DNA of 42,825 nucleotides, taken from the NCBI GenBank assembly GCA_017483185.1, contig JAFULM010000057.1, positions 1 to 42,825 of the forward strand, in the 5' to 3' direction. The notes under the pieces were generated by a model. It was not told the origin of the DNA, searched no databases, and was given only the letters and a program-made list of their open reading frames with translations. The DNA is from Prevotella sp. Its GTDB lineage: Bacteria; Bacteroidota; Bacteroidia; Bacteroidales; Bacteroidaceae. Position 1 is the first letter of the stretch. Each line of letters opens with the position of its first letter. The translations under genes and the position numbers were made by a program. This document shows, piece after piece, positions 25,692 through 32,953 of this stretch.

Positions 25692-26420
25692 ATGCAACTA
25701 AATATGGTAAATGGATTGTACAATGCCGACTATGAGCACGATGCGTGCGGCGTCGGCATGGTGGTCAACATTCACGGTAACAAAAGCCACGAACTGGTCG
25801 ACAACGCCCTGAAGGTGTTGGAGAACATGCGCCATCGTGGTGCGGAGGGCGCCGACAACAAGAGCGGCGACGGAGCGGGCATCATGCTCCAGATACCCCA
25901 TGAGTTTCTCCTCCTGCAGGGCATCCCCGTCCCCGAGAAGGGCAAGTACGGCACGGCCCATCGTCAGGGCTGCCGCAGCGTGACGCAGATCGAAATCATG
26001 CCGAAGCCGCCCGTCGGACCGGACGACCCGAACAATCCGTGGCCGAACTTCCCCCGCACGTTCAAGACGACGTCAAGCCACGAGGAGGGCTGCACCCGCC
26101 GCTGGAACATCAATACGCTCGAATTCCTCGGCAAGGACGGCCGTCTCACCGGTGTGCGCGTTCAGGAGATTGCATGGAAACCCAATCCCGACGGCGGCCG
26201 CCCCATCATGGAGCCTGTGGGCCGTCCAGAAGTCATCAAGTGTGAGCTCGTCCTGCTCGCTATGGGCTTCCTCAAACCCCAGCTGCCGCAGTTTGCCCCC
26301 AATGTCTTCATCGCCGGTGATGCCGCCACTGGTGCATCGCTCGTCGTTCGCGCCATGAGCGGAGGCCGCAAGGCTGCCGAGGAGGTGGAAAGATATTTTA
26401 GGAACCCACCCCAAGCCTGA
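25692..26420 (+). pseudogene. In-frame gltB-gltD deletion chimera (glutamate synthase remnant)
   Basis: Residues 1 to about 86 are the start of the glutamate synthase large subunit: NADYEHDACGVGMVVNI with Cys19, the amidotransferase nucleophile, then NMRHRGAEGADNKSGDGAGI. From about residue 87 the sequence is the last third of the small subunit: GTAHRQGCRSVTQIEIMPKP, then FIAGDAATGASLVVRAM near the end. The FMN/2-oxoglutarate domain, the Fe-S cluster residues and the GltD N terminus are absent, about 5 kb of a normal gltBD pair. The join (about 25949-25958) falls on a Gly-Thr shared by both parents. The 242-residue frame is open, but the product cannot be a glutamate synthase. The last codons are repeat-derived. 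Confidence 0.85.
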
Positions 26421-26454
26421 ACCCCAACAACCAACCTAAAACCAACCCCAACGA

Positions 26455-26577
26455 GGGTTTTGCCGAAGCACACTGTAGGGACAAATTCTTGTATCTGTCC
26501 GCCAAATAATTATTGATTTTCAATACGAGGCGGACAGATACAAGAATTTGTCCCTACAGTGTGCTTCGGCAAAACCT
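26455..26577. repeat. P4 GTAG-headed inverted pair, copy c
   Basis: The arms at about 26455-26502 and 26530-26577 extend from GGTTTTGCCGAAGCACACT into GTAGGGACAAATTCTTGTAT. The variable triplet is ACAAATT here, paired with AATTTGT. Confidence 0.82.
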
Positions 26578-26609
26578 TCTGCTTAATATGTATCAGAGTC
26601 CATGTAACT

Positions 26610-26716
26610 CAAAGAGTATTCAAGCTCCCTCCTTTTGGGAGGGTTGGGGTGGGTTTTAGGTTTGGCTTTGGGGTGGGTTTCAGGTTGGTTGTTGGCTTGT
26701 GTTTCAGGTTGCGTTT
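26610..26716. repeat. Single P5 arm next to the aldo/keto reductase stop
   Basis: CAAGCTCCCTCCTTTTGGGA and then GGGTTGGGGTGGGTTTTAGG continue as GGTTTNGGNTTTGGGG-like units up to the reductase stop codon. Confidence 0.7.
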
Positions 26717-27661
26717 TTATTTTACGCACCTCAGGTTCCTCTCCAGCTGTGCCGTGCTGCTCGCTCCGACCAGCACCGAGGTGACGGCTTTCTGTTCGAG
26801 CACCCACTCCAAAGCCATTTCGGAGAGCGTCTTGCCCTGCTGTTGTGCTTCGTCGTTGAGTTTGTGCAAGTGAGCCAGCAGGTTGGGTGTGAGGACATCC
26901 TTCTTGAGAAATTTGCCCCGCGACATGCGGCTGTCTTCCGGCACGCCGTTGAGATAGCGGTCCGTGAGCAGTCCCTGTGCCAATGGTGAGAACGAGATGA
27001 AGCCGACACCCTCACGCTCACACAGATCCGTGATGCCCTCCTCGATGGGTGCGCGGTCGATCATGTTGATGCGGCCCTGATAAATCAGCAGCGGCACGTC
27101 GCGCTCACGCAGATATTTGATGGCCGTCTGCAGGGCCTTGAGCGGCCACCGCGATATGCCGACATACAGTGCCTTGCCGGCGCGCACGACGTCGACCAGC
27201 GCCTGAAGCGTCTCTTCGAGCGGCGTCTCCGGGTCGTAGCGGTGGCTGTAGAAGAGGTCCACATAGTCCAGACGCATGCGCCGCAAACTCTGGTCGAGGC
27301 TGGCCATGAGATACTTCCGTGAGCCCCAGTTGCCGTAGGGGCCGTCCCACATGTCATATCCCGCCTTCGTGCTGATGAACAGTTCGTCGCGGTAGGGCCG
27401 GAAGTCGTCGTCCATCAGCCGTCCCATCGTCTCCTCGGCGCTGCCGTAGGGCGGGCCGTAGTTGTTGGCCAGATCAAAGTGGGTGATGCCGTGGTCGAAG
27501 GCATAGCGTGTTATCTCGCGGCTGCGCGTGTAGTCGTCGACGCCGCCGAAGTTGTGCCAGAAGCCGAGGCTCACCTTGGGCAACAGCACTCCGCTGCGGC
27601 CGCATCTCTTGTATTGCATGCCGTTGGCATAACGGCTCTCGTTTGCAACGTATTTTTCCAT
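26717..27661 (-). CDS. Aldo/keto reductase, YghZ (L-glyceraldehyde 3-phosphate reductase) type, shortened
   Basis: The 314-residue TIM-barrel NADPH-dependent oxidoreductase resembles E. coli YghZ closely: MQYKRCGRSGVLLPKVSLGF, WHNFGGVDDYTRSRE, THFDLANNYGPPYGSAEE, STKAGYDMWDGPYGNWGSRK. The catalytic tetrad fits Asp63, Tyr68, Lys99 and the His in FYSHR. The protein ends GASSTAQLERNLRCVK, about 30 residues earlier than E. coli YghZ, exactly where a repeat begins; the lost part is the last helices, which often help close the active site. It is probably a detoxifying reductase for small aldehydes; its present activity is uncertain. Confidence 0.85.
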   Translation of the reverse strand: MEKYVANESRYANGMQYKRCGRSGVLLPKVSLGFWHNFGGVDDYTRSREITRYAFDHGITHFDLANNYGPPYGSAEETMGRLMDDDFRPYRDELFISTKAGYDMWDGPYGNWGSRKYLMASLDQSLRRMRLDYVDLFYSHRYDPETPLEETLQALVDVVRAGKALYVGISRWPLKALQTAIKYLRERDVPLLIYQGRINMIDRAPIEEGITDLCEREGVGFISFSPLAQGLLTDRYLNGVPEDSRMSRGKFLKKDVLTPNLLAHLHKLNDEAQQQGKTLSEMALEWVLEQKAVTSVLVGASSTAQLERNLRCVK

Positions 27662-27689
27662 AGGCAGTCAGTTGTTTTAGTACACATCG

Positions 27690-27697
27690 CAAAGTTA
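27690..27697 (-). promoter_or_regulatory. -7 element for the aldo/keto reductase
   Basis: The minus strand reads TAACTTTG, a match to TAnnTTTG about 30 nt before the start codon. No well-spaced TTTG is seen. Confidence 0.5.
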
Positions 27698-27744
27698 TAT
27701 AAAAATTTCGAGAAACACCGCCTCAGATGCAAAAAAGGGTAACA

Positions 27745-27865
27745 AGCCTACAACCCTACATGCCACCTAAAAACCCCACAACCCTACAACCCACCTAAAA
27801 CCCCCACAACCCTCCCGAAGGGAGGGAGTTTGAATACCTTAAAGCATATCAGACCCGAAGGTGTT
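27745..27865. repeat. Degenerate CCACCTAAAACCC run with one P5 arm
   Basis: Imperfect ACAACCCTACA / CCACCTAAAACCC units precede CCCTCCCGAAGGGAGGGAG. The P5 side module AATACCTTAAAGCATATCAG follows; it also occurs at 42541 and, in variant form, at 32755. Confidence 0.65.
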
Positions 27866-27878
27866 GCAGAACGCACAC

Positions 27879-27967
27879 GGTAGGGACATATTCTTGTATT
27901 TGTCCGCAAATAAAATATTTAATATAAAAACATGGCTTGCGGACAAATACAAGAATATGTCCCTACC
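27879..27967. repeat. P4 GTAG-headed inverted pair, copy d
   Basis: The 31-nt arms 27879-27909 and 27937-27967 are perfectly inverted around an AT-rich spacer and contain GTAGGGACATATTCTTGTAT. Confidence 0.82.
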
Positions 27968-28017
27968 GAAAGCATGCAGCTGTATCACTCCAAATATCGG
28001 ATGAACCTTTTATTTTC

Positions 28018-28261
28018 AACGCAAAGACGCTATTTTAAACGCAAAGACGCAAAGACACAAAGAGGGCGCCGCCGCGCATACGGAAGTACGCAAAGGCATG
28101 ACAGACGTCATGCAACAACACTTGCACGTATGTCGCAACACACCGAACGGCGCAGCGCATGACGTCTGTCATGCCTTTGCGTACTTCCGTATGCGCGGCG
28201 GCGCCCTCTTTGTGTCTTTGCGTCTTTGCGTTGAAAAGTTTAAAATAGCGTCTTTGCGTTG
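28018..28261. repeat. P6 long inverted repeat of GCAAAGACGC units
   Basis: The arms at about 28018-28112 and 28157-28261 are nearly identical over about 95 nt. They begin AACGCAAAGACGC, pass through GGGCGCCGCCGCGCATACGG and end in GCATGACAGACGTCATGC. The outer part is built of AACGCAAAGACGC tandem units. Confidence 0.82.
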
Positions 28262-28400
28262 AAAAAAACATCCGTCTTCCCAACAATGTGCTTCCACCGC
28301 ATTTTGATACATCCACAGTGAGATTTCCCCACGTAAAGACTTTCAAATGTGATATTTATTTGAAATATCACTCCGGATGTCGGATAAGCCGGATTTTTAT

Positions 28401-28408
28401 TATCTTTG
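28401..28408 (+). promoter_or_regulatory. -7 element for the GH43-GH28 gene
   Basis: TATCTTTG matches the phylum consensus. The leader of about 110 nt contains two copies of ACAATAATATAATAAT (about 28478-28509) just before the start codon. Confidence 0.55.
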
Positions 28409-28517
28409 CAACCGACAAGCTGCATCCCGGCAAACTGTGAATGAATTCACATTGCGTCCGGCCGTGCTCCATCGTTACAATAATATAATAATACAATAAT
28501 ATAATAATACAGACCTG

Positions 28518-30842
28518 ATGACACTGCTGACAATCATCCTTTTGCTACTGGCCGTGGTTCCGGCATACTCGCAACCGGCCAATCCCATCATCCTCGATGC
28601 CTATTCCGCCGACCCCTCGGCCCATGTCTTCGGCGACACACTGTGGGTCTATCCCAGCCACGACAGGGACGACGCCGTCTCGTTCTCGATGGAGGACTAT
28701 CATGCTTACAGCACCACCGACATGGTGACGTGGCGCGATCATGGCGTCATCTTCAACCCGCTCCGCCAGACCTCATGGGCGAAGAGCGCGGCGTGGGCCC
28801 CCGACTGCGTCTTCCGCAACGGCCGCTACTACCTCTATTATCCCACCGACAAGCGGCACATCGGCGTGGCCGTGAGCGACACGCCCTACGGACCGTTCCA
28901 CGACCCGCTCGGCCGGCCGCTCCTTTCGATAGACTCTCCCGGTGTGGTGTGCGACAGAGACTTCATCGACCCCGCCGTCTTCATCGACGACGACGGCCAG
29001 GCCTACCTCTTTGTCGGGCAGAACACCGTCTGCTGCGTCCGGTTGAATGACGACATGGTGTCCTACGACGGCACGGTGCACATCGTCGAGGGCGTCAGAG
29101 ACTTCTTTGAAGCCGTGTGGGTCCACAAGCGCGACGGCATCTATTACATGTCCTATTCCGACGGTCCTTTCCACGGTCACGAGCCGCGCATAGCCTATTG
29201 CACCGCCACGTCACCTCTGGGCCCATATACATACAGGGGCGTCATACTCGACCCGGTCAACAGCGGCACCAACCATCATTCCATCGTCAACTACCGCGGT
29301 CAGGACTATCTCTTCTACCATACGGCCGACATCTCGCGCCACCTCGCACCCGACTACCACTGCGGCGTGCGCCGTTCGGTCTGCGTCGACTCGCTCTTCT
29401 ACAATCCCGACGGCACCATACGCAAGGTGCGTCCCACGCTCGATGCGTCGCGGCTCAGCCTTGACGGCATCGACGACAGGCGCAAGGCGTCACTCATCGC
29501 CGGCAGCGTCAGGCAGCCGTCGATAGCCAAACGCACGTTCATGTTTGACCCGAAACATGCCGACTCGAAGCTGCCGCTTCGCCGCCATCTGCAGACACTC
29601 GTCGACAGCGTCTCTGCCGTGGGCGGAGGCACGGTCGTGGTGCCGGCGGGCGACCACTTCATGGACGGACCGCTGGAGCTGAAGAGCGGCGTGCGTCTTC
29701 ATCTGAAGGACGGCGCCGTGTTGCGGTTCACGTCGGAGCCCGACGCCTATCTGCCCGTGGTGCTCACGCGCTGGGAAGGTACGGAAGTCTATGGCCGTTC
29801 GTCGATGATCCGCGCCTGCGGACAGACTGACGTCGCCGTGACCGGCGAGGGTTCGGCCACCATCGACTGCGGTGGCGCGGTGATGGCGCGGTGGGGCATG
29901 CCGACAGATGTGGACGAGTTTGAGGAAAACATCCACGGCACCCACGGCGAGACACCGGAGATGCCGGACGTCCGTCGGCTGCGGCAGATGGGCGACGACC
30001 TGACGCCGGTGGCCGACCGCGTGTTCGGCGAGGGCACCCGGCTGCGCCCCTGCGGCATCGAGTTCAACGCCTGCCGCCGCGTGCTCATCGACGGCATACG
30101 GCTGAAGGACAGTCCCTTCTGGTGCATCCATCCGCTCTATTGCGAGGATGTGACGGTCCGCCGCGTCACCATCGACTCCCATTTCCCCAACAACGACGGC
30201 TGCGACCCCGAGTCGAGCCGCCGCGTGCTCATCGAGGACTGCACCTTCCGCACCGGCGACGATGCCGTGGCCATCAAGTCCGGACGTGACGCCGACGGCC
30301 GGCGTGTGGGCCGCCCGTCAGAGGATATCGTCATCCGCCGCTGCCGTTTCTTCAGCCGGTGCAACGGACTGTGCATCGGGTCGGAGATGTCCGGCGGCGT
30401 CAGCGGTGTCTATATGACCGACATCGAGGTGGGTGACGTCAAGAACGCCCTGCTCTTCAAGTCCAATCTCGACCGCGGCGGCTATATAGAAGATGTGTTT
30501 GTCGACTCCATCACCATCGGCGATGTGGCCGGCGCCGTGCTGCGTTTTGAGACCAACTATTTTGGCTATCGCGGCGGCAACCATCCCGCACGCTATTCCG
30601 ACTTCCGCATCAGCAACGTCTCGGCACGTTCCTCCGCGGCCTATGCCATCTATTTCGACGGCAACGAGGCCGAACCCATCCGTGACATCCGTGTCCGCAA
30701 CTTCTCCGTGGCCGACGCGCCCCATCCCCACTATCTCTTCCACACCCGCCGCTGCACGTTCGAGGACTGCACCGTCGGCGGCGCCGTGTTGCCGGTGACG
30801 CTGCCGGAGAGCGCCGCGAGACAGCAGTGCGACGTGTGGTGA
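28518..30842 (+). CDS. Secreted GH43-GH28 fusion, probable pectin-degrading enzyme
   Basis: The 774-residue protein has a signal peptide of about 18 residues (cleavage after AYS). Residues 20-320 form a GH43 five-blade propeller with the acid triad Asp32 (YSADPSAH), Asp151 (FIDPAVFID) and Glu198 (FFEAVW). Residues about 335-765 form a GH28 beta-helix with NNDGCDPESS (Asp560) and TGDDAVAIKSG (Asp581, Asp582), followed by CIGSEMSGG. GH43 enzymes cut arabinose, xylose or galactose side chains; GH28 enzymes cut galacturonan, so the pair could trim and open one pectin region. No sorting tail is visible at the C terminus. It shares a neighbourhood with a pectate lyase. Exact substrates are inferred. 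Confidence 0.87.
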   Translation: MTLLTIILLLLAVVPAYSQPANPIILDAYSADPSAHVFGDTLWVYPSHDRDDAVSFSMEDYHAYSTTDMVTWRDHGVIFNPLRQTSWAKSAAWAPDCVFRNGRYYLYYPTDKRHIGVAVSDTPYGPFHDPLGRPLLSIDSPGVVCDRDFIDPAVFIDDDGQAYLFVGQNTVCCVRLNDDMVSYDGTVHIVEGVRDFFEAVWVHKRDGIYYMSYSDGPFHGHEPRIAYCTATSPLGPYTYRGVILDPVNSGTNHHSIVNYRGQDYLFYHTADISRHLAPDYHCGVRRSVCVDSLFYNPDGTIRKVRPTLDASRLSLDGIDDRRKASLIAGSVRQPSIAKRTFMFDPKHADSKLPLRRHLQTLVDSVSAVGGGTVVVPAGDHFMDGPLELKSGVRLHLKDGAVLRFTSEPDAYLPVVLTRWEGTEVYGRSSMIRACGQTDVAVTGEGSATIDCGGAVMARWGMPTDVDEFEENIHGTHGETPEMPDVRRLRQMGDDLTPVADRVFGEGTRLRPCGIEFNACRRVLIDGIRLKDSPFWCIHPLYCEDVTVRRVTIDSHFPNNDGCDPESSRRVLIEDCTFRTGDDAVAIKSGRDADGRRVGRPSEDIVIRRCRFFSRCNGLCIGSEMSGGVSGVYMTDIEVGDVKNALLFKSNLDRGGYIEDVFVDSITIGDVAGAVLRFETNYFGYRGGNHPARYSDFRISNVSARSSAAYAIYFDGNEAEPIRDIRVRNFSVADAPHPHYLFHTRRCTFEDCTVGGAVLPVTLPESAARQQCDVW

Positions 30843-30852
30843 GAGGCCGCGC

Positions 30853-32067
30853 CTATACGCACGTGTTTCCGTCTTCGTCCTTGACCGTGCCGAAGACGTC
30901 TCTTGTGCCGTAGCCGACAGTATGTCCGAATTTGTCCACGATGCGGACACTCTCGCCCATGTTGTTCATCACGCCGAGCGCTCCGAGTGCTATTCCGAGT
31001 GCGCAGGCTATGAAACCGGCGATGATGGCGATGGCGATGAAGAGCATGCCGAGTATCATGATGGAGTAGGCGATGCCGCTGCCGCAGACGACGTAGAGCA
31101 GCGCATAGAAAACACCGTCAGCCCAACGCTTTTTCGTAAACTGCCATATCATGCCGATGACCGCCGGGACGAGCATGGTGGCGAAGCACAGGACGTAGGC
31201 CATGCCCGGCAACCGGCCGTCCATGAAGTAGTTGACCCACATCAGAATCAGCAGTATCACGCCCGCCGCCAACGGCAGAAAGACACACATCGAGAGCCAC
31301 AGCGGCGCGTATTCCACCTCTCCGTCTGCGGATTTTCCGGCCTTGCCGCTGCCGGCGGTCTTGCGCCAGAAACTCTTGACCCACACGATGGCGAACAGGA
31401 CAAACTGCGTGGCAAACACCGCCCCCATCAGGACGAGGTTCAGGATCGTGTGCCACCAGCCGCCGCACTTGGACGGCGAGACAAACCACAGCATGTTCTG
31501 GTAGAAGCTCAAGATGTACATGACCTCCGCGCCGGCAGTCACCATCAGCGCCACGGCAGTCGTGACGAGACCTGCGGAGGCGAATCGTTCGACTTTGGAG
31601 CTCACGGCGTAGGCCACCATGCCGACGGCCAGCGCGACGAAAATCAGGTAGAGCAGGGTCATGTGGCCCGGTGTCGCGTTCATCGCCCATTCCATCTGTC
31701 TGACGAGAAAGCGCTCTTCCATGCCGCGGTTCTTTATGGAGCTGTCGTGGACGAAGACGAGCCTGTCGTCCGGCGATGTCTTGACGGGATATACCTGTGC
31801 ATAGTCGACAAAGCCCTTGATGCCCTTGTGTGTGACGGGGAGATACATGATGCGTTCGCCTTCGTTGGCGACTATATATGCCGCCGTCTCTTCGTTGGCG
31901 AAGAGCGTGTCCCCCTTTTCGATTGTTGCCAGTTCGCTCCTGCCCACACCCGTATCGGTGTTGACGAGTTTTGTGTCGCTCAGGCTCACGTAAGCCTTGT
32001 TTTCGGCCGGTGCCGTGACGGCAGTGAGGATGGCGACGAGTAGTACTGATAGGATTTTTCTCATCAT
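30853..32067 (-). CDS. Unrecognised SH3-like/multi-pass membrane protein
   Basis: The 404 residues run from MMRKILSVLLVAILTAVTAP; a longer frame to 32133 would place 22 residues before this signal peptide and is unlikely. After cleavage, residues about 22-95 look like a bacterial SH3-type domain (IEKGDTLFANEETAAYIV, KGIKGFVDYAQVYPV). Residues about 130-370 hold six or seven membrane segments with a hydrophilic loop (KTAGSGKAGKSADGEVE). The penultimate helix pair is Ala/Gly-rich. A short soluble tail ends FGTVKDEDGNTCV. I do not recognise the family. It faces the GH43-GH28 gene, with 10 nt between their stops. Confidence 0.75.
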   Translation of the reverse strand: MMRKILSVLLVAILTAVTAPAENKAYVSLSDTKLVNTDTGVGRSELATIEKGDTLFANEETAAYIVANEGERIMYLPVTHKGIKGFVDYAQVYPVKTSPDDRLVFVHDSSIKNRGMEERFLVRQMEWAMNATPGHMTLLYLIFVALAVGMVAYAVSSKVERFASAGLVTTAVALMVTAGAEVMYILSFYQNMLWFVSPSKCGGWWHTILNLVLMGAVFATQFVLFAIVWVKSFWRKTAGSGKAGKSADGEVEYAPLWLSMCVFLPLAAGVILLILMWVNYFMDGRLPGMAYVLCFATMLVPAVIGMIWQFTKKRWADGVFYALLYVVCGSGIAYSIMILGMLFIAIAIIAGFIACALGIALGALGVMNNMGESVRIVDKFGHTVGYGTRDVFGTVKDEDGNTCV

Positions 32068-32141
32068 TGTGTAATTGTTTTGGTGGTTAGTGAAAAAAGT
32101 GCTCTCCCTTGAAAAAATCGCTGTTGTCTGCAATCAAGACC

Positions 32142-32205
32142 TTGCTATTCTGTTCTTGATTGTTTGCTATTCTGCTCTTGATTGTTTGCTATTTTGTTCT
32201 CTCAT
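32142..32205. repeat. Three tandem 22-bp repeats
   Basis: TTTGCTATTCTGYTCTTGAT plus TG is repeated with period 21-22 at about 32142, 32163 and 32185, upstream of the minus-strand membrane protein gene. It might carry regulator sites. There are no unique spacers, so it is not CRISPR. Confidence 0.65.
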
Positions 32206-32340
32206 TATATAGTCTTACACTTTGCGCAGTGGATCGCGCATTACGGTGTTTGGGCAAAGATAATAAATAATCTTTAATATCCTATAAAACAAAGGCTTAA
32301 AAAGCCTCTTCGGCTTCCTTCTTCTCAAAAAAAAGCATCT

Positions 32341-32518
32341 GCACACATCTTTTTATCTCTGTTTGTATGCAACACAACATGCCCTTTTGAAAGTCTTTAA
32401 GTGCGGTAATCGCAGTCCCTTCCTTCGCAAGCTACTCTCAGCACACATCTTTTTATCTCTGTTTGGATGCAACACAACATGCCCTTTTGAAAGCCTTTAA
32501 TGTGGGGTAATTGCAGTG
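32341..32518. repeat. Direct repeat of M1 module plus half P1 core
   Basis: GCACACATCTTTTTATCTCT and GCAACACAACATGCCC occur twice (about 32341 and 32440). Each is followed by a broken P1 half core. The junction CTTCGCAAGCTACTCTCAG at about 32425 is repeated at 42626 as CTTCGGAAGCTACTCTCTG. Confidence 0.7.
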
Positions 32519-32722
32519 TGGGTGTATCTTCGGTATCAAAATGTGAACTCATCCGGAAGTCTTTATGTGGGGTAATCGCAGTCCCCTCCTTCCGAAGGAG
32601 GGGTTAGGGGTGGTTAAACAATAACATTCTATAAATCCTCACTTTAGATAACAGAATATGACTAACCACCCCTAACCCCTCCTTCGGAAGGAGGGGACTG
32701 CGATTACCACACATAAAGGCTT
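32519..32722. repeat. P1 palindromic element, copy d
   Basis: The core arms at about 32558-32615 and 32661-32720 have GGTAATCGCAGTCC paired with GGACTGCGATTACC. The left flank is the GTATCAAAATGTGAACTC module and the right flank is a different module, GCAAGTTCTGCAACATC. This makes it a mosaic of two side modules. 32723-32882 holds a P5 side module and AT-rich DNA. Confidence 0.85.
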
Positions 32723-32882
32723 CAGAGCAAGTTCTGCAACATCTTCGAGCTTGAATACCTTAAAGCGTATCAGACACCTCCGTTTTGGGGAGGTAGGGTA
32801 GGGCCGTTTCGGTGCTTTTTTCTTTTAATTGTTAAAAAATGATTACAAATCCGTTTCTATCTAAAAACAGCGTCATTTTTGT

Positions 32883-32913
32883 TTTGTTCGTATGGATATT
32901 TGCACTATATTTG
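32883..32913 (+). promoter_or_regulatory. Bacteroidetes promoter for the surface protein gene
   Basis: TTTG (32883-32886), a 19-nt spacer and TATATTTG (32906-32913) precede the start codon by 40 nt. The sequence resembles the promoter at 16604, sharing TTTTGTTTTGTTC and ATTTGCACTAT. Confidence 0.8.
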
Positions 32914-32953
32914 CGGTATTATTAATAATAATCTTTAAAATAAGTGTTTTATT

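Noticed and set aside
30922-32043. 373-residue forward frame opposite the SH3-like membrane protein
   Set aside because: It is His/Asp/Glu-rich shadow sequence. The minus-strand frame has a signal peptide and membrane helices that make structural sense.
32142-32205. Possible CRISPR array
   Set aside because: Only three units, back to back with no unique spacers, and no cas genes nearby.
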